From Phallusia mammillata (taxonomy: Eukaryota > Chordata > Ascidiacea > Phlebobranchia > Ascidiidae), in assembly GCA_003260075.1 (NCBI GenBank), contig QLIY01000265.1, forward strand, positions 79,722-143,721: a stretch of DNA of 64,000 nucleotides. Reading direction: 5' to 3'. Positions within the stretch are counted from its first letter, which is position 1, and each line of letters opens with the position of its first letter. The position numbers and the translations under genes were made by a program. Positions 35,501-49,603 of the stretch are shown piece by piece. Under the pieces are notes generated by a model that saw only the letters and a program-made list of their open reading frames with translations, was not told the origin of the DNA and did not search any database.

Positions 35501-38500
35501 GTTACAAGGGGTTTTAGTACAAACATGGTGGTTTAAGGGACTTCGTAAAACGTAGAAAAACAGTCTATGCCCCAAACTGCGTGATTCACAACAACCATAA
35601 TTTAAAAGCATTTGAACAATTTTGAAGAACGTACATTTTTTGCTTTCAAATTAAAGGTGTTTCGAATAGCGAGTAATGGTGCGAAGAGTAAACTACCGCC
35701 CTTTACAATCTCAAACGCATATCACGCATGTTAAACCTCAATTTTTGTAAACAGTCGTCTCGACAAATCACCCTTTTTGCAGCAAAACTGCGCGAAATTG
35801 GACCCATAAAGTTGTATCGCAGTCTGGGCGCAACAAATCGGGAGTTTTATCGCTCGTTATCTGGTTATGGTATGCGCATTAGGCCATCCGAGCGTTACTT
35901 GTACTTGTTGCACTCATGCTATTGAGAGAAACCATAGACTGCTCGCCATCTTAAAGGGCAAATTCAATCGACTGTCCTTTGTTGCATTTATAGTGGTTTT
36001 AACGTTTTAAAACGCCCAAAGCACTAGTTCGCCGATAACAAAAGTTCGACCAATACAGCGGTTAAATGTAAAATATTAAATACACGACGTTGCATTAATA
36101 CATATATGCCTTGGTAAATGGGCCGGTGGTGGTTGAAATTGCGTAGAAAGCTTTTCAATGTAAGCTAATCCGTCTTGTTCAATTTCAGTCCCACGGGGAA
36201 AGGCCGCGGGTTGTTGTTTGATGCAGCAAAGTTAGCGATTTAGATTTGAACATGAAATTGTCCGGGTGTGATCATCGTTTTGCGGTTTATATTACGAAGT
36301 TTTGCGTATTAGAAAACAAAGATTAACCAATTATCTAAAACGCATAATCCAATTTTCAAACACAAATAATGACAACTTAAGATTTAGCCACACTATTTGT
36401 CTGTAAACCAAACAATAAACTTGGCATCCTTGTTTAAATTACAAATATTTTCTCTAGACCAAAAATATTGCCTTGTGTTGAAGCACGTTGTTATGTTGAA
36501 TAGTATTTGTCTGTTGGCAAGTTATGTGGCCTTAAAGCAATCGTATTGGTGTGTTAAACAACCCAGGACATTGTGTTTCCCTGTCCGAGAGTTTGTAATA
36601 ACAACCAGCTCGGTCCGTACTTCACCACTCAGTGTTCCTCTATCATTGCTGTGATGATAAGATATGTTGCCTAGATTCCTATTGCGAGGTCAGGGAATCA
36701 AAATCCCGTAGGAAACCGTAGATGTTCATTTTTGTCAAATTCCTCCATTTAATTACATTGAATTTTGTGCCTGACTTTGAAAACAGAAGAGACTTTAACA
36801 GTCTCTTTGCTGAATAAATAATTCAATTTTGACCACTTTATTGAAATTTCCTGGGTTTCTATGGATTACAGCAAATTTTGGCAACCGTCTTGAAACAGAT
36901 TCGTGTGCCCTTGACGCGGACCGCAAAGATGTGACAAAATTTTATTTTACGGAAGTATATGGCCACCGCAAATGCTTTCATATCACAAATCAACCGCAGA
37001 AAATGTTCCTACTTGTTTCTCAGTGCATTTCTTCTTCTATCAAGCTGTTTTACTAGGGTCAGTACAAAATGCACGATCTTAAAAAATAAAGTTGGCAATC
37101 ATTTGACAACTATTTCAAATCATTTTTACAAAACAGCGTATAACCGCAAATTCGTACATTGTTGCAGCATTGTGACTTTGCATTCTTTGTCAAGACGCGT
37201 GTCCACCCCCTTCTATATGTTATGAATGGTCGCGCGCGCGGCATGTCGTGCTAGCTCAGGCGTGACGTAGGTAATGACGTAATCGCATGTGTTGCCCACC
37301 AACTGACTGGTTCGATTTCGTTTCGAGTGTCGAAGTTTTGTGGTCACAGAATGCAACGCGACATCTGTGTGGAAATCCAATCCTGTTCATTAGGACATTG
37401 GGTTGCTTACAAAGCGGGGTGCATTAGTGACGAGCGTTTCTCAACTGTAGGGCTCTATTGCCACCTAAGAGGACCACGAGTGTAAGCACACCACTTACAC
37501 CCACCAATAACGAACAACTAACGCCAAGTACGATTACCTTTAAGTTTTTAAAATGACTACTTTAGGCATTATATATACTTAAGTGAGCCATTGTCCTTTG
37601 TGATCTTTTCTTCGTATTTCACCAAATTCTACATTTTTGTTACTAAGCCCATTTGGTTTCAAGGGTTACTTTAAGGAAGGCAGAAAGGTTGTACTTTCCA
37701 TCCAATTAGTATATTGCAACCACTGGTGTTCGTACAACTGTGGGTACGAAATCCGACCAAGAAAATAATCAGCAGCAATCATTATTTGCTTTATGTTACT
37801 TTGCGGGTCAATATATATTCAAACATATATGAACCCAACGCACAAGAAACAAAAACTTCCCAAAAACCTACAACGAATTATCAATATAAAAGTTCTGCAA
37901 GGCTGAACTGGTTTGTAAGAGGCTGTTAAGCTCTCATATTAAAAGACGGAATTTAATGAGATCGTTGGCCAACGCTGCCCAAATCAATGATAAGTGGTCA
38001 GTTTGTTTGTAGACAAATATTCCAAAGCGTCCTGTGAACTAAATGATGTTGGGTTGGGGTGAACACCTGTCCTGCGATGCATTGTTGTGTTGTTTGTGTA
38101 CATACGCTTTACTTTGTTTTGGGGTTTCTCGGACAAAGTGGGCTTACTGTGTAATTTCGAACTGCTGTAGATCGATAGTCAATTGAATTTCATTTCTTGC
38201 GACGAAGTAACTGCTGTGCACTGAAAAGGTGAAACTCCTAGATTGGCAATAACTGAGCGTTTAATATAACTAGGTTTATGTGTGGTTGGTAAAATAGCAA
38301 ACGGTGTTACGAACTGTTTTATGTTGGTTCTGTAAAAAAAGAATTTAAAACAAACAAGCGTAATTATTTGTAAGCACAAGTTTTATAGTGCATATAGCAG
38401 TGGTACTTATCTTGCCGCGACCCTAATAATAATAGGCGACCCAATTGGGAAAACAGGTATATAGCGTGTTCAACAGTATTGCAATTGATTAGCAATAAAA

Positions 38501-41500
38501 AAGATATGGGGGGGGGGGGAATATAAAAAGAAAACAAGCGTAATCATTTGTAAGCTCAAGTTTTATAGTGCATATAGCAGTGGTACTTGTCTTGCCGCGA
38601 CCCCAATAATAACAGGCGACCCAATTGGGAAAACAGTTGTATAGCGTGTTCAACAGTATTGCAATTGATTAGCAATAAAAAAGATATGTAGGGGTTTTTA
38701 ACCTGAGAAAATGGTTGTTTTTTAGACACAAGAAGCGATGGACAAACTGCTGCGTGAAATGCAGGAGCGAATAATGAAGGAGGCGTCCACGTTCGAAGAG
38801 GAGAAAGCGGCTGCAATTTCACGTTTGGATGAGGAAAAGAAAGAGATGAAAAACGAGCTTAGAAAAGCTCACCAAGAGGTGTATAAAGTTAACTGTATGA
38901 AATTTCTTAAGTTAACAAGGACAAAAGTTGGTGATAGCGATTTCAGTGTGATAAACAGAGACAGGTTACGATCTTAAGCGCTTAATATTTTGTAAAGCCG
39001 TTAATGTGTAACATACACGTTTGCTATTACATCAAAGTTTACAACTAAAAAAATCAGAATTACTCTGAAGAAAGCAACTTTTAAAAAGAGGCATCATTTT
39101 GCAATGGATAAGGCTACAGACATGAATGTAAACAGCGAACTGTTTCTGCTAATGTTATGTTGAAAACGGCTAAAGCGCTTTTCTGTGTCCCGAGATCTTA
39201 GTGTTGAGACTTGCAACATGTGCTTTGCGATGGAAAAAAAAGGTTTAAACCTTTAAGTCCCAATTTGAAGTTGCTCAGCGTAAAAGTGCTTTGTGAACCT
39301 ACTTTGAGAGCCATAACACCAGCATACAACTACATCATACAGATCAAGAGCTTATCCGACGTCATATCACTGCACGAAAGCGGACTTGGTGACGCAAGCA
39401 GCAGAATCGAGGGACTAAAATCTCGAATCTCAGAACTCGAAAATGAAGTTAGGGACGCTGATGGACGACGAAGGACGGTGGAAGCGAGCGCTGAAACACT
39501 CCGGTATGTGTTGCGTCACAAGTGCCACTCTGTGACGTCATGCAGCGTGGCGTCGCTAACGAGTTGCACCTGGCGTTGAGCGTTTTAAAAGTTTGACTTT
39601 CTGCTGATGCGTAGAATAGTGGACAACAGTAACCATGTCGCGTATTATTCTTTCAATTATTGCTGGAAGTTTCAATGACTGTTTTATTCGACGAACAACT
39701 CAAGCAAAAGTTTTATTTGCAATCCCTTACAACACGGAGTATCATTAGGAACTAAAACAGACAACTTACAGTAAACCTTGGTTAAACCATATTCGACTGA
39801 TCCGGATCTTCGCCTAATTTGCACAAAACTTGAGGTATAGATGACTTTAATGTGGTAAGGCTTTCACTTATCGGCGCTGGGTCTTTGCATAATCCGGAAT
39901 AATGTTTTTGGTATAAAAGGGTCCGGATTAACCGAGGTTTACTCTATATTTAGTTATGGCCGATTATTATTTACGATCCAAACATTTATGTTTCACGCTT
40001 TAGTGCTGACATAAAGCATCAAAGTCACGAACATGACCGCCAGGTGGCGACATTGCGGAGTGAGCACGAAGAGGCGCTGCGGAGATTAAAACGAGAGTCT
40101 GAAGAAAAGGCTGAGGAGGAAACAAGGTGGGCACAAAGAGGAAATCAGTTATTTCCACAGCTACAGCTAAATTGCCACGTTTTCTTTGCGATTAGTCAGA
40201 TTTGTCTGGAAAACCAGAATCAAATCTCTTTCGGCAACCTATACAAGCTTTAAAGAACAAATCGGTTTTAAAAACATATTTCTTTCTAAAATCATATTTT
40301 AGCAAACAGGCGGCTCTTTTGATACGTTGCCGAAAGCACGACTGTTTTAGCCTTGACACACTATAGTTTTCCTGGACTGACTCAAAGTGGGATTTTTGTG
40401 TATTAAAAAAATGTTTCCATCACGTAGGTTAAAGCTTGCCGAGCTTCAGGCCCGACTGGCGTCACAATACACTGACGAACGTCGCGAAGCTCTCCTTCAC
40501 TTAGAATCGCGCAAAGAAGATGAGCTGAACGCGGCAAGAGCTGGATGGGAAGAACAGATTCGCCAACTCTCCATGCAGGTTTGATAAACTACTTCCATTT
40601 GTGGGCATAATTTGCAATCGAATTCCGTTCGCAACGTGTTTCAAGGCTTGTTTTCGGGAAAATGTTGGTGTTTTCTGTTAGATTTGCGGAAATCAACCGT
40701 TTTTTTCCTTTAATTATATTTTTGTTGGTGTTCATACCTATTGTGTATATTTATGTCGTTTCAAAACGGAATTTGTCTTTGTTTTGAATCGCAGCTTAAT
40801 TTTAATTGGTCGTTGCTCATTATATAAAACATAGGTTTGGTGTTTATTCCAACCCAAGTACGTTTAAAAAACAAATTATACGCATGTTCAAAGATGACCG
40901 ACATGCGAAACGGCTTCGAAGCGGAAAGACATCAGATGGAACATCGAGTGGAAGAGGGGAGAAGCGAGATGACGTCACTCGAACGGAGGTTGCGTAGCGA
41001 AGCTCAGGAAGCGGAAATCAAATTGAGATCTGAGGTGATTGAACACACTTTGCGAACAGGTGTATCGTTGCGACCAAAGCACCTTCAATGCATTCAACCA
41101 ATACTCAGGACCGAAACGTGCTTGAAAACACGATTTAACAATCTAAGCATTTTTATCATGGGGTGATTTTTAGAGCACTTCATTTTTTTTAAATTTTCGA
41201 CCCGAATGGCTTTCAGTTTGTGTACGGATTGACAATAATCAATGAATGCATGCAGATTGTTTCACCAGTGACAGATTTTTGAAGAATCGATTAATTTATA
41301 TTTGTAAATCAGATGGAAAAACTCATTGCAACCCACAAAATGGAAATCGCAACTTTGGAGCAACGAAAGAGCGATGAATCTCGGAACACAGAAAGCAAAT
41401 TGCTTTCACAGCACAGGTTAGTCATATTTTTTCGTTTTCAGTTTACTGTCCAATTTTATAAACGGCGCTTGTTAAATGCATTCAGAGAAGAGATGCAGTC

Positions 41501-44500
41501 GCAAATGCGCGCCCAGCAAATCGCTCTTGAGGCTCTTAAAGATAAAATGAAGAGAGAAAAGATGGAGGAGTGGGAGAGGAGAGAGCAGGAATTTCAGCAA
41601 GATGTCGGTTAGTAACTTAAGTGTATTTTTTGGAAGTTTGATGGGTCAATGAAAGAATTACCTAATATTTTTTACCACCAGAGGAGATAAAGAGTCAGCT
41701 CCAGCATCAACATTCATCAACCCTGGATGACGTCACGCGTCAGTACGAAATGCAACTCGCTACAGCGAAATCGAGCTTGGAGCAACAAGCGAACGCGTCT
41801 GAGCGTAAAGAGGAAGAGTATAATCGCAAGGTAAATACAAAGCCTTAATAAGTTGGTAACTTTAGCAGTGTAACACATGTGTAAAAAACCTAAGAAAATA
41901 TCTATTGATCTTGTCTGTTGGTCATCCCAAAGATAAATTTGCATTTTAGCTCACGGACTTGGAGATGGAATTGCGCAACACCACTTCGCAACTAAACCAT
42001 TTGCGCGACAAAGTCACCGAACAAAACGAATCCTTAGCCACTGTCAACAGGGAACTGGACATGAAAGGTAACTGTGGCTGTTCTTTTCACGGGGTTCGAA
42101 CGCATGAAGCTCCCGGTAACTGGCCAATTTCTCTCCATAACGCAAAAGTGTCGAATCCTAGCGGATAAAATCAGAAAGAAGTATAGTTGAAAAAAATGAC
42201 ATTGAATGCAGGCATCACGACCATGTCATCCCATTCATTGCAGTGTTAAATGTGTTTTGCAATTGTGAAACCTTGTGTCGAAGGGGGGGGGGCCAGAAAG
42301 AAGTATAGTTGAAAAAATGACAATGAATGCAGGCATCACGACCATGTCATCATTGCAGTGTTAAATGTGTTTTGCAATTGTGAAACCTTGTGTCGAAAAA
42401 TCGTGTCAATTATAAACTGAATTTTTTGATGGACAGGGTAACATTGAAGTTTGCAACTAAATCTACCGTAAGTTCACAAGGACTGGGAGTGATTGAAAAC
42501 TTATTTGACTATACAGGTCAGGAAATATTGCGAGTGAGGAGTGACGCACACGGGGAGCTGAGGAGGAGAGAGGAGGAGTTAACTCGGAAGTTTCAGACCA
42601 AACAGGATCGATACGAGGCTGAGACGATTCGACAGAAACAAGCGATGGTGAATGACTTTAACCGAGCAACCGAAGCTCTCAAGGACAAGCTGTCGTCCCT
42701 CAATATTGCGTGAGTCCTTTGAACACATTTCTGAACTCAATAGGTACTTGAAAATATGAAAGCCCACCGTTTACATTTTATTTTAAATGCAAGAAAAATG
42801 TTTCTGGTCTCGCCTGTTTTTAAAATTGGTATTTACTCACAACGGTTTACAAAGTTTGTGACCTTTCCGTTTTGTATTATTGTTTTCTTGTTGTAGAGAA
42901 TAGTTTAGATGTGGGTTTCGTCCATTAATTTGCTTAGTGCCGTAAATGAGCATATGACATGGAAATGTTTTTCAGGAGTTTTTAGTTAATTATAAGGCCA
43001 AAAAATAGTTGAAACCACGGAGTTTAAGTAAAGTTGTCAATACTGGGTCTAAAATTATGTTTGTCTTCGCAAACTAATTAAAACAGCACTAGAAACTATT
43101 TCGCGCACGTTTGGAAGCTCGCAGGAAAGCGTGTGTTTAAAGAACGTGTAAATATTATGTTTTATTGTTCACTCCTACTACTGTCAATTTGGAGTATAAT
43201 ACTTTAATTATCTGATATTTTTAACATCACATTTAAACCCAGACTCCGTGAAGCAGAGGAGATGTACGAGAGAAGAGATAGTCGACCCGAAGATCTTGAC
43301 ATGATCAACCAGCTGAAGGAACTTGTTCGAGATCGGGAAAACCAGATGCAAAAATTAATCGTAAGTTCTCTATAGTATGAACTGCTAGACAATATACGCT
43401 TTTGCTGCTGTGATTGAGTTAAAGTATTTGGCTGCATAGTCTTTAAGTTTTGCAGGACTCTAACATCGTCTTTTTGCAATAAAACTTACAGAAACATGAT
43501 ATTAGACAACGTTATACCATAACCTTAAAACTGAGTATTATATACTGATAAACGGACCTGAAAAGTTAAAAAAGGGTCCCAAGTTTTTACCGTTTTTGAA
43601 CCTTTGATTGGTACTAATACCCGTTTTTGGGTATCCGTGTAATAGGAGAATCGATTTAAGTTGAGATAAGCAGAAAACACTTGTTACTCATTTGCTACTT
43701 CAAAAGTGTGCGGGCTACACTATCATCATTTCGAGAAACCATTGTTAGCCACAAGAGGTGTGAAAGACCATATCCCAATTCAACCTTTTCGATCTCATGA
43801 GAACTGTTTCAAGATTTCAGTGATTAAAGCGTTAGTGGTAGTCGCCTAACCTACTTGGGTTTTTCACAGGACGATAAGAAATATTATCAGATGGAACTGG
43901 TAAACCGTGAAACAAACTTCAATAAAGTTTTCAGCGCAGCTCCGAATGTGGGAGTACTTAATCCTCGAGGAAAGGTTGGTGATTCTCGCGATTTCATTTC
44001 TATATCATTTAACCAATCTGGACCTTTCCTGCTATTTTTTTTTTACTTATATGGATGTCTTCTGCTAATGAATGCTTCAAATGCCCGGTCGTATCTTCAG
44101 GGATTACCACACAAAATTTCTGGTATATCATGTATGATTCGGAGATAGCCCCTTTTATAAATTCGACTGGGCGTTATTTGAGATCTAGTTCCATGCATAG
44201 ATATGTTAATACCGTTATAATTTGTCAACATAATTGAATTATACCCAAGTTAGCAACACAAACGATCGATAAAACGGATACGATGGATATTTTGTAAAGT
44301 TGGGTGGGCATTAGTCAATTTAATCATTTACCCGTAGAGTAAAACTTTTTTATTGTATAGTTCGGATATTACATTCACCTAAACTCAAACGTTTTTTGTT
44401 TTGTACAGAAAAAAGGACAAAATACGTTGTCAGCACCTCCTCGCTTTACGCAGCAATTTGTCAGCGTTCCCAATCTTAACTCTATCGAACCCGCAATGAA

Positions 44501-47500
44501 CGGCTCAAACCGATTGGAACCGATTCGCTCCGGTTCCACCTCGCCCGGCGGTTACAAGCAGCTACAGCCAACGCCACCGCAACACCCCAAAAAGTTCCTT
44601 AGGTAGGCCGGTTGTTGCATGGTGCCGACGTAACCACCAACTATGCTGCGTCATCAGTGACGTAACCGTCGACTAACTGCTGTGCATGACGTCATGGGGA
44701 AATCACCCGTCTTTTTCCGACTTATTTATTTCTTTGTATACTTCTACTTTTTATCGACAAAGTTACCTGAAAAAGTTTATGCGTTTTTTGAAGCAAATAC
44801 TATATTTCCCGGTGTGCCTTTTACTTACGTTTGTTTCGTGTTTTAACACCGTATCTGCTTTCAAGTGACGCCATGCATATGTGCGTTATAATCGCATGTG
44901 TGATGTTGCCTCAGATCTCTAACGAAATATAACTCATCACTGTACTGTAAAAACTTTGTCATAATGATTGCGTGTTGCGTAACAACAATGTTTTGTTGCG
45001 CAATAACAGCTTAATAGCATGGTTTGTATAATTTACCATGTCTGGAATTGTGTATTTATGATATGAAGGGTATATTTGTAAGATTTTTTTACTTCTATAA
45101 ATTGTCCAGAAAACAAAATTTAACGACCGCAAGCCATTTTGTAATGTTCAAGAAAAATTGTATGTGAGTTTTAAAAAAGAGGGGTTAGGCGGGCAAAATG
45201 AGATGTGTTTGGATACGGGTTTACGAAGCCTGTGCAAATTTTGAATTGTATACACCTACTGAGTTAAGTAATTAACTTGTAAAAAATTGGTTGTTTATAA
45301 TATCGGACACAGAGTGAGTTAATGATGTTTTTTGCTGGTTAAAAATTAACATTCTTTCGATTTCAACCAATGAACCTACTCTAAACATAAAAAAAAACGA
45401 ACGAATCCATCTTAGTACAACCAGATTTAGGTCAAAATTCCTTGCAGAGACACAGCTTTACACATTCTAAAGTTGGGAAACACACAAAAGTTGAAACTTC
45501 TAATCCTATTTTGTACTCCATGAAACCGCCACATCACCATATGCGTCATACCAAGGACGAATTATTTTGTGATTTCCAGATTAAGGGGACTTTGCAAACC
45601 CCATTTAAAGCTTGGCGCATACCTCAACGACGAATAAGCCGCAAAGATGCTGTTCTCCCGAACCTGGTTATGCTGCTATTTAATGCTAATTACACAATAA
45701 AAAAATCCAAGTTTAAACAGCGATACTAGAAAAACACTAGCGATTTGGATATTAGCCAAAAAACAACTCATGCTGGCTGTTGGTGAGACAAGTTCAAATC
45801 GAAATCCGATTATAACGGACGCAGAAATGGCTAAATGAATTTGGCACAAACGATCTGACGTCCGAATTTAGAGATTATCTTTTCGTGACTTGCGGTTCAC
45901 CTTTTGTTATTGCTCTTATTCGGTGGAATCTCAACGGAAAGCTAAGGTTACAATGGGCAGAGCAGTTACTCGACTACGCCCAAATAAACGAGTTTGTTTG
46001 ACACAAAGTGCATTTTGACAATGGCAACAAATACTTTCGAGTTAACGTTCCTGCATGAATGCTATCTTGGTTTTAGTAGCCTACATTAGGGCAATTTATA
46101 TAAAATAGGTGATCTCTACATGTAAAACATAAAACAATTTGTTTTAGCCTAGTCCAGATAATTCAAGGGGGGGGGGGAAATTCTGCTATGCGTGCCACCA
46201 GTTAAAAGTCACCGACAATACGCAACAACAATGAACCAGGCAATTTATTTTATTGAGATAAGTGCCTGAGCGTATCTCCCACTTAGTTTGACCTTATAGG
46301 TGACTCAAGGTCATTGTCTGATTTTCTCAAGTCGCGCCAATGCTAATTTTACGTTTAGAACACAATCGGGGGGGGGGGGTTTTGACACAAAGTGCATTTT
46401 GACAATGGCAACAAATACTTTCGACTTAACGTTCCTGCATGAATGCTATCTTGGTTTTAGTAGCCTACATTAGAGCAATTTATATAAAATAGGTGATCTC
46501 TGCATGTAAAACATAAAACAATTTGTTTTAGCCTAGTCCAGATAATTCAAAAATAACTGGTAGTTGGAAAAATAGGAATATCATGCTTTCAATACTTCAC
46601 AAGAATACATTGTTTCATACCCGTTTAACTAAAATGTTTTTTTAGTTTTTTTTTCGGTAATCCCGTGCTAATGATGAGTGACTAAGTGTTTTCTTAAGTA
46701 CCTGTCAACGTTAGCAAGTGCACGTTCAAATTCTGCTATGCGTGCCACCAGTTAAAAGTCACCGACAATACACAACAACAATGAACCCGGCTATTTATTT
46801 TGTTGAGATAAGTGCTTGAGCGCATCTCCCACTTAGTTTGACCTTATAGGTGACTCAAGGTCATTGTCTGTTTTCTCAAGTCGCGCCAATGCTAATTTTA
46901 CGTTTAGAACACAATCGGTATGTTTCCCGAATCAAAATCAAATGAAATAGGAATTATTTTAAGTAGGCCAGTATCATCGAAAAGGAATTCTGTACAAAAC
47001 TCCCCTTACGCATACACACTTCATAAATCATTGAAAACATGACAAGTTTTCCTGCGACTAGAATAATCCACAAGCAGTAAGAAAATGAATCACCAAACAT
47101 ACCTGTATCGACGTATGCTTTAAATAACGTTTTCTTGTTTATACTACAAACAGTTTGTGGTTACATCGAAACAACTACTTCGACGTTTTCTTGGTTAAAT
47201 CAGACACAATACAAACAATATTATTTTAATCATTACGGAGTTTGGGGGGGGGGGAGAATAATCCACAAGCAGTAAGAAAATGAATCACCAAACTTACCTG
47301 TATCGACGTATGCTTTAAATAACGTTTGTGGTTACATCGAAACAACTACTTCGACGTTTTCTTGGATAAATCAGACACAATACAAACAATATTATTTTAA
47401 TCATTACGGAGTTTTTTTTTATTTTTGTGGTTTCACTTTTTTCATGTTAGTGGTGTACATCATTGGAAAGACACTTATTTATGTTTGTATTTAATTATAT

Positions 47501-47980
47501 TACAGCCCAACCAGTGAAGCAAACGATACCGTCGATCAGTTTTCCCAGCGATTTGCAACCAACGTCAATGGGACAACAGCAACAACAAACGGATTCTCCA
47601 AAACATCAGAGGAATTCGTCAAACTTCGCATGCAAAGTCCCAACCATCATCAACAACGACTGACTCGCACCACCACTTTCGAACCTTCGGGAAAAATCAG
47701 TCATTGTGACGTCATAAGAGCGTCGTTGGCTGACGTAGAAGAAGTTTGGGAAACGAGAAACAGGGTAAACAGTGAGGCACGGCCAGTAGGTCCGACGTCA
47801 TCAGTTGGTGACGACATGATGTTGTTACGTAGAAGTGAACGCGTAATGTCACCGTACGGTTCCCTTCCAGATCACTATACATTACGTAAATATAATACGA
47901 ACAGCAAACGCAAGAGTGTGAGAGATTCGTTTATGATGCTTTTAGCCTCAAGAAAGAAATCTCCGCGGGTCAAGAAGTGA
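32550..47980 (+). CDS. FAM184A: FAM184 coiled-coil protein
   Basis: Exons: 32550-32693, 32751-32908, 33093-33789, 33940-34075, 34249-34430, 34702-34878, 38726-38878, 39343-39503, 40004-40126, 40428-40578, 40894-41034, 41313-41416, 41486-41607, 41682-41830, 41950-42067, 42517-42709, 43243-43360, 43870-43974, 44409-44602, 47506-47980. All phases agree, giving 1266 residues (the human protein has about 1140). The N-terminal block MHLKMSKKIAQLTKVIYALN and the near-C-terminal VNRETNFNKVF and FVSVPNL are hallmarks of FAM184A/B. Between them is almost continuous charged coiled coil. The molecular role is not established. The last exon adds a Ser/Thr- and Arg-rich tail. One donor is GTGGGT (34879). 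An extra exon inside the 3.8 kb intron 6 is not excluded. Confidence 0.93.
34879..38725 (+). other. Intron 6 of FAM184 (3.8 kb)
   Basis: The longest intron of the gene. Near 35.0-35.45 kb a 146-codon minus-strand frame lies in a locally GC-richer stretch, with no domain I recognise; it may be a degraded repeat. CRE-like TGACGTA words cluster near 37.26-37.28 kb. The end of the intron contains a duplicated block with a G run. Confidence 0.5.
38353..38688. repeat. 155-bp duplicate flanking a G run
   Basis: Bases 38353-38507 recur at 38532-38688, separated by 12 G (38508-38519) and a short stretch. The copies differ by several scattered substitutions, about 3-5 percent, as expected for alleles in a very polymorphic animal. 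In FAM184 intron 6. Confidence 0.8.
39769..39944. mobile_element. pogo/Tigger-like MITE
   Basis: A 176-bp element has ends CAGTAAACCTTGGTTAA and TTAACCGAGGTTTACTC, which are imperfect inverted repeats, plus internal TCCGGAT words near both ends. It is flanked by TA on both sides, the target of the Tc1/mariner-pogo group. No coding capacity. In FAM184 intron 8. Confidence 0.7.
42170..42398. repeat. Duplicate flanks around a 10-G run
   Basis: About 113 bases (42170-42282) recur at 42295-42398 across ten G (42283-42292), with small indels and substitutions. In FAM184 intron 15. Confidence 0.8.
45999..46918. repeat. Interleaved false duplications with two G runs
   Basis: The order is A (about 45999-46166), 11 G (46167-46177), B (about 46178-46367), 12 G (46368-46379), A' (to about 46550), unique sequence, B' (about 46727-46918). 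It is the same A-B-A'-B' layout as at 24.2-24.8 kb. The A'-to-B' path is probably the real order. Confidence 0.8.
47060..47412. repeat. Duplicate flanks around a G run, with an allelic indel
   Basis: The block before 11 G (47244-47254) recurs after it. The second copy lacks about 25 bases present in the first (around 47131-47156). This looks like two haplotypes with an indel. It lies just upstream of the last FAM184 exon. Confidence 0.8.
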
Positions 47981-49603
47981 CCTAAAGTATCATGTAACTT
48001 AATTGAAACCGAAACTAATTATAGCATGTGTTGTATGTATTAACTATTTTTTGCGAAATAATATTTTTTGTACCATGGTCTTCCACATATTTTGATTGTG
48101 TTAGAAAGTTTAACGCTTCCGCCAGGTCAACAAAAAATAGAGGACAAGTGAATAATTTGTCATATAAATCGTGCTTCTTTCTATTCCTGTTCTGGTGTTT
48201 ATGCGCTCTTGCTGTACTATACAAAGTATATGGAAGTTCCTTGTTTACCAGTCGTATACTCCAAATTTGATCTCGCGGAAAAGCGGCCGATGTCGTCAAG
48301 TCTCGTGCTGCGACCGCTTGTTCAAGATTTCGCGATTAGCGAGAACTTGCTATTCTCTTGCGGTAGCGTGAAGTACCTGGCTTTTGTTTCAGATGGTCAC
48401 CTGTTACGTCACAACAGAAACTATCGTACTTTTTATCGTACAAAATCAATTGCATGAAACTGCGTTTGAAAGCCACGGAGTCGATAACATCGTCAAGTTT
48501 ATGAAACTAACTCGATGCTTGCGGGCAATTTTGACTCGACCTATTGTGTTTTGTAGCGAAAACTGCAGTGTCGCCTTTTGTGAAAAGTTATTTATCAAAT
48601 AAACTTGATCTAATCTTTTAAGTCTCTGTAGCATTAAACTCCCATTTGGCGACTTGGTGCCTCGCCACAATTGACAAATGTTTGTTCCGTCTCACGATAG
48701 CAACTGCCCATCAACACGACAAACGTTTTTTGGAAATTACTGTAGTTTTAACGTAGGCTTTAACGCTGTAACCTTAAATAGTCGTAAGCTATTTTCAACT
48801 GCACGAATTGGAATCAAATATAGGACATTGTTTAATTTTGTGTTTTTTGTCAAACAATGAACGGTATATTTTGGGATTTTGGTAAGAAGTGTTTTTTAAA
48901 TAATGCTGTTAAAAAAATCTTCTGCACTGAAAACTTTGGGCTCAAGTAAAATCCTCATTAAGCTACAAGCTATAACAAAGGTGAAAGGTTAACAATAAAT
49001 TTGCACTCCTTTAATTGTGCTGTAGGCGTGATGAAAAGCGATTGTGTGAGAAATATCTTTTATGAGTCCTTGGTGCATGGCAAATTGGGAAAACATGCCG
49101 TAAGATGTTTTGTTGTTGATATTAAATGATAACGTAAAACAAATTACCCATGTAGATTATTGTTTAAAACTGACAGAGAGCAATGCTTGTGAAGCTAAAA
49201 AAAAACTAATTAAATTGATGCCAGCAGATTTAAACAACTGTTTGGAATAAGTTCATACGAATATTTCACGAGTCCTGAAAAATAGAAGTACACAGTTTGT
49301 TACAGGTTTAACTTTACAGTTCTTGATATGTTTGTTCTCTTATAAACATGGCGAAGTACCAGCAGTTTCAAAACGAAATACAGCAAATTTTAATTAGTTT
49401 ATTACGAAAAACGCCATGACAAATTGTTAACCTGAAAGTGAAAAAAAACAGCCAAGTGCAATAAAACGTTTGACCTTGTAAAAATTTTAACTTTCATACA
49501 AAAATACAAGGTGCGGAAAAAGTCCTGACAAGAATTAAGACTGCGAGGTATTAATTTATGTACTGTATACTATTTACATGGTGTAAAAAAGAAGTCAGTT
49601 TTT
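47981..49603. other. Spacer between convergent FAM184 and TIMP genes
   Basis: It holds the FAM184 3' untranslated region with AATAAA at 48598-48603. Towards the other end a minus-strand AATAAA (49398-49403) lies about 200 bases after the TIMP stop. No other gene is seen. Confidence 0.5.
48598..48603 (+). terminator. FAM184A: Poly(A) signal, probable for FAM184
   Basis: AATAAA lies 618 bases after the FAM184 stop codon and is the first clear signal on the plus strand. Confidence 0.45.

Larger units (their letters stand above)
44603..47505 (+). other. Intron 19 of FAM184 (2.9 kb)
   Basis: No nested gene is supported. A 95-codon plus-strand frame at 45442-45729 has no recognisable domain and no splice partners. 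The second half is dominated by duplicated contig ends. Confidence 0.5.
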
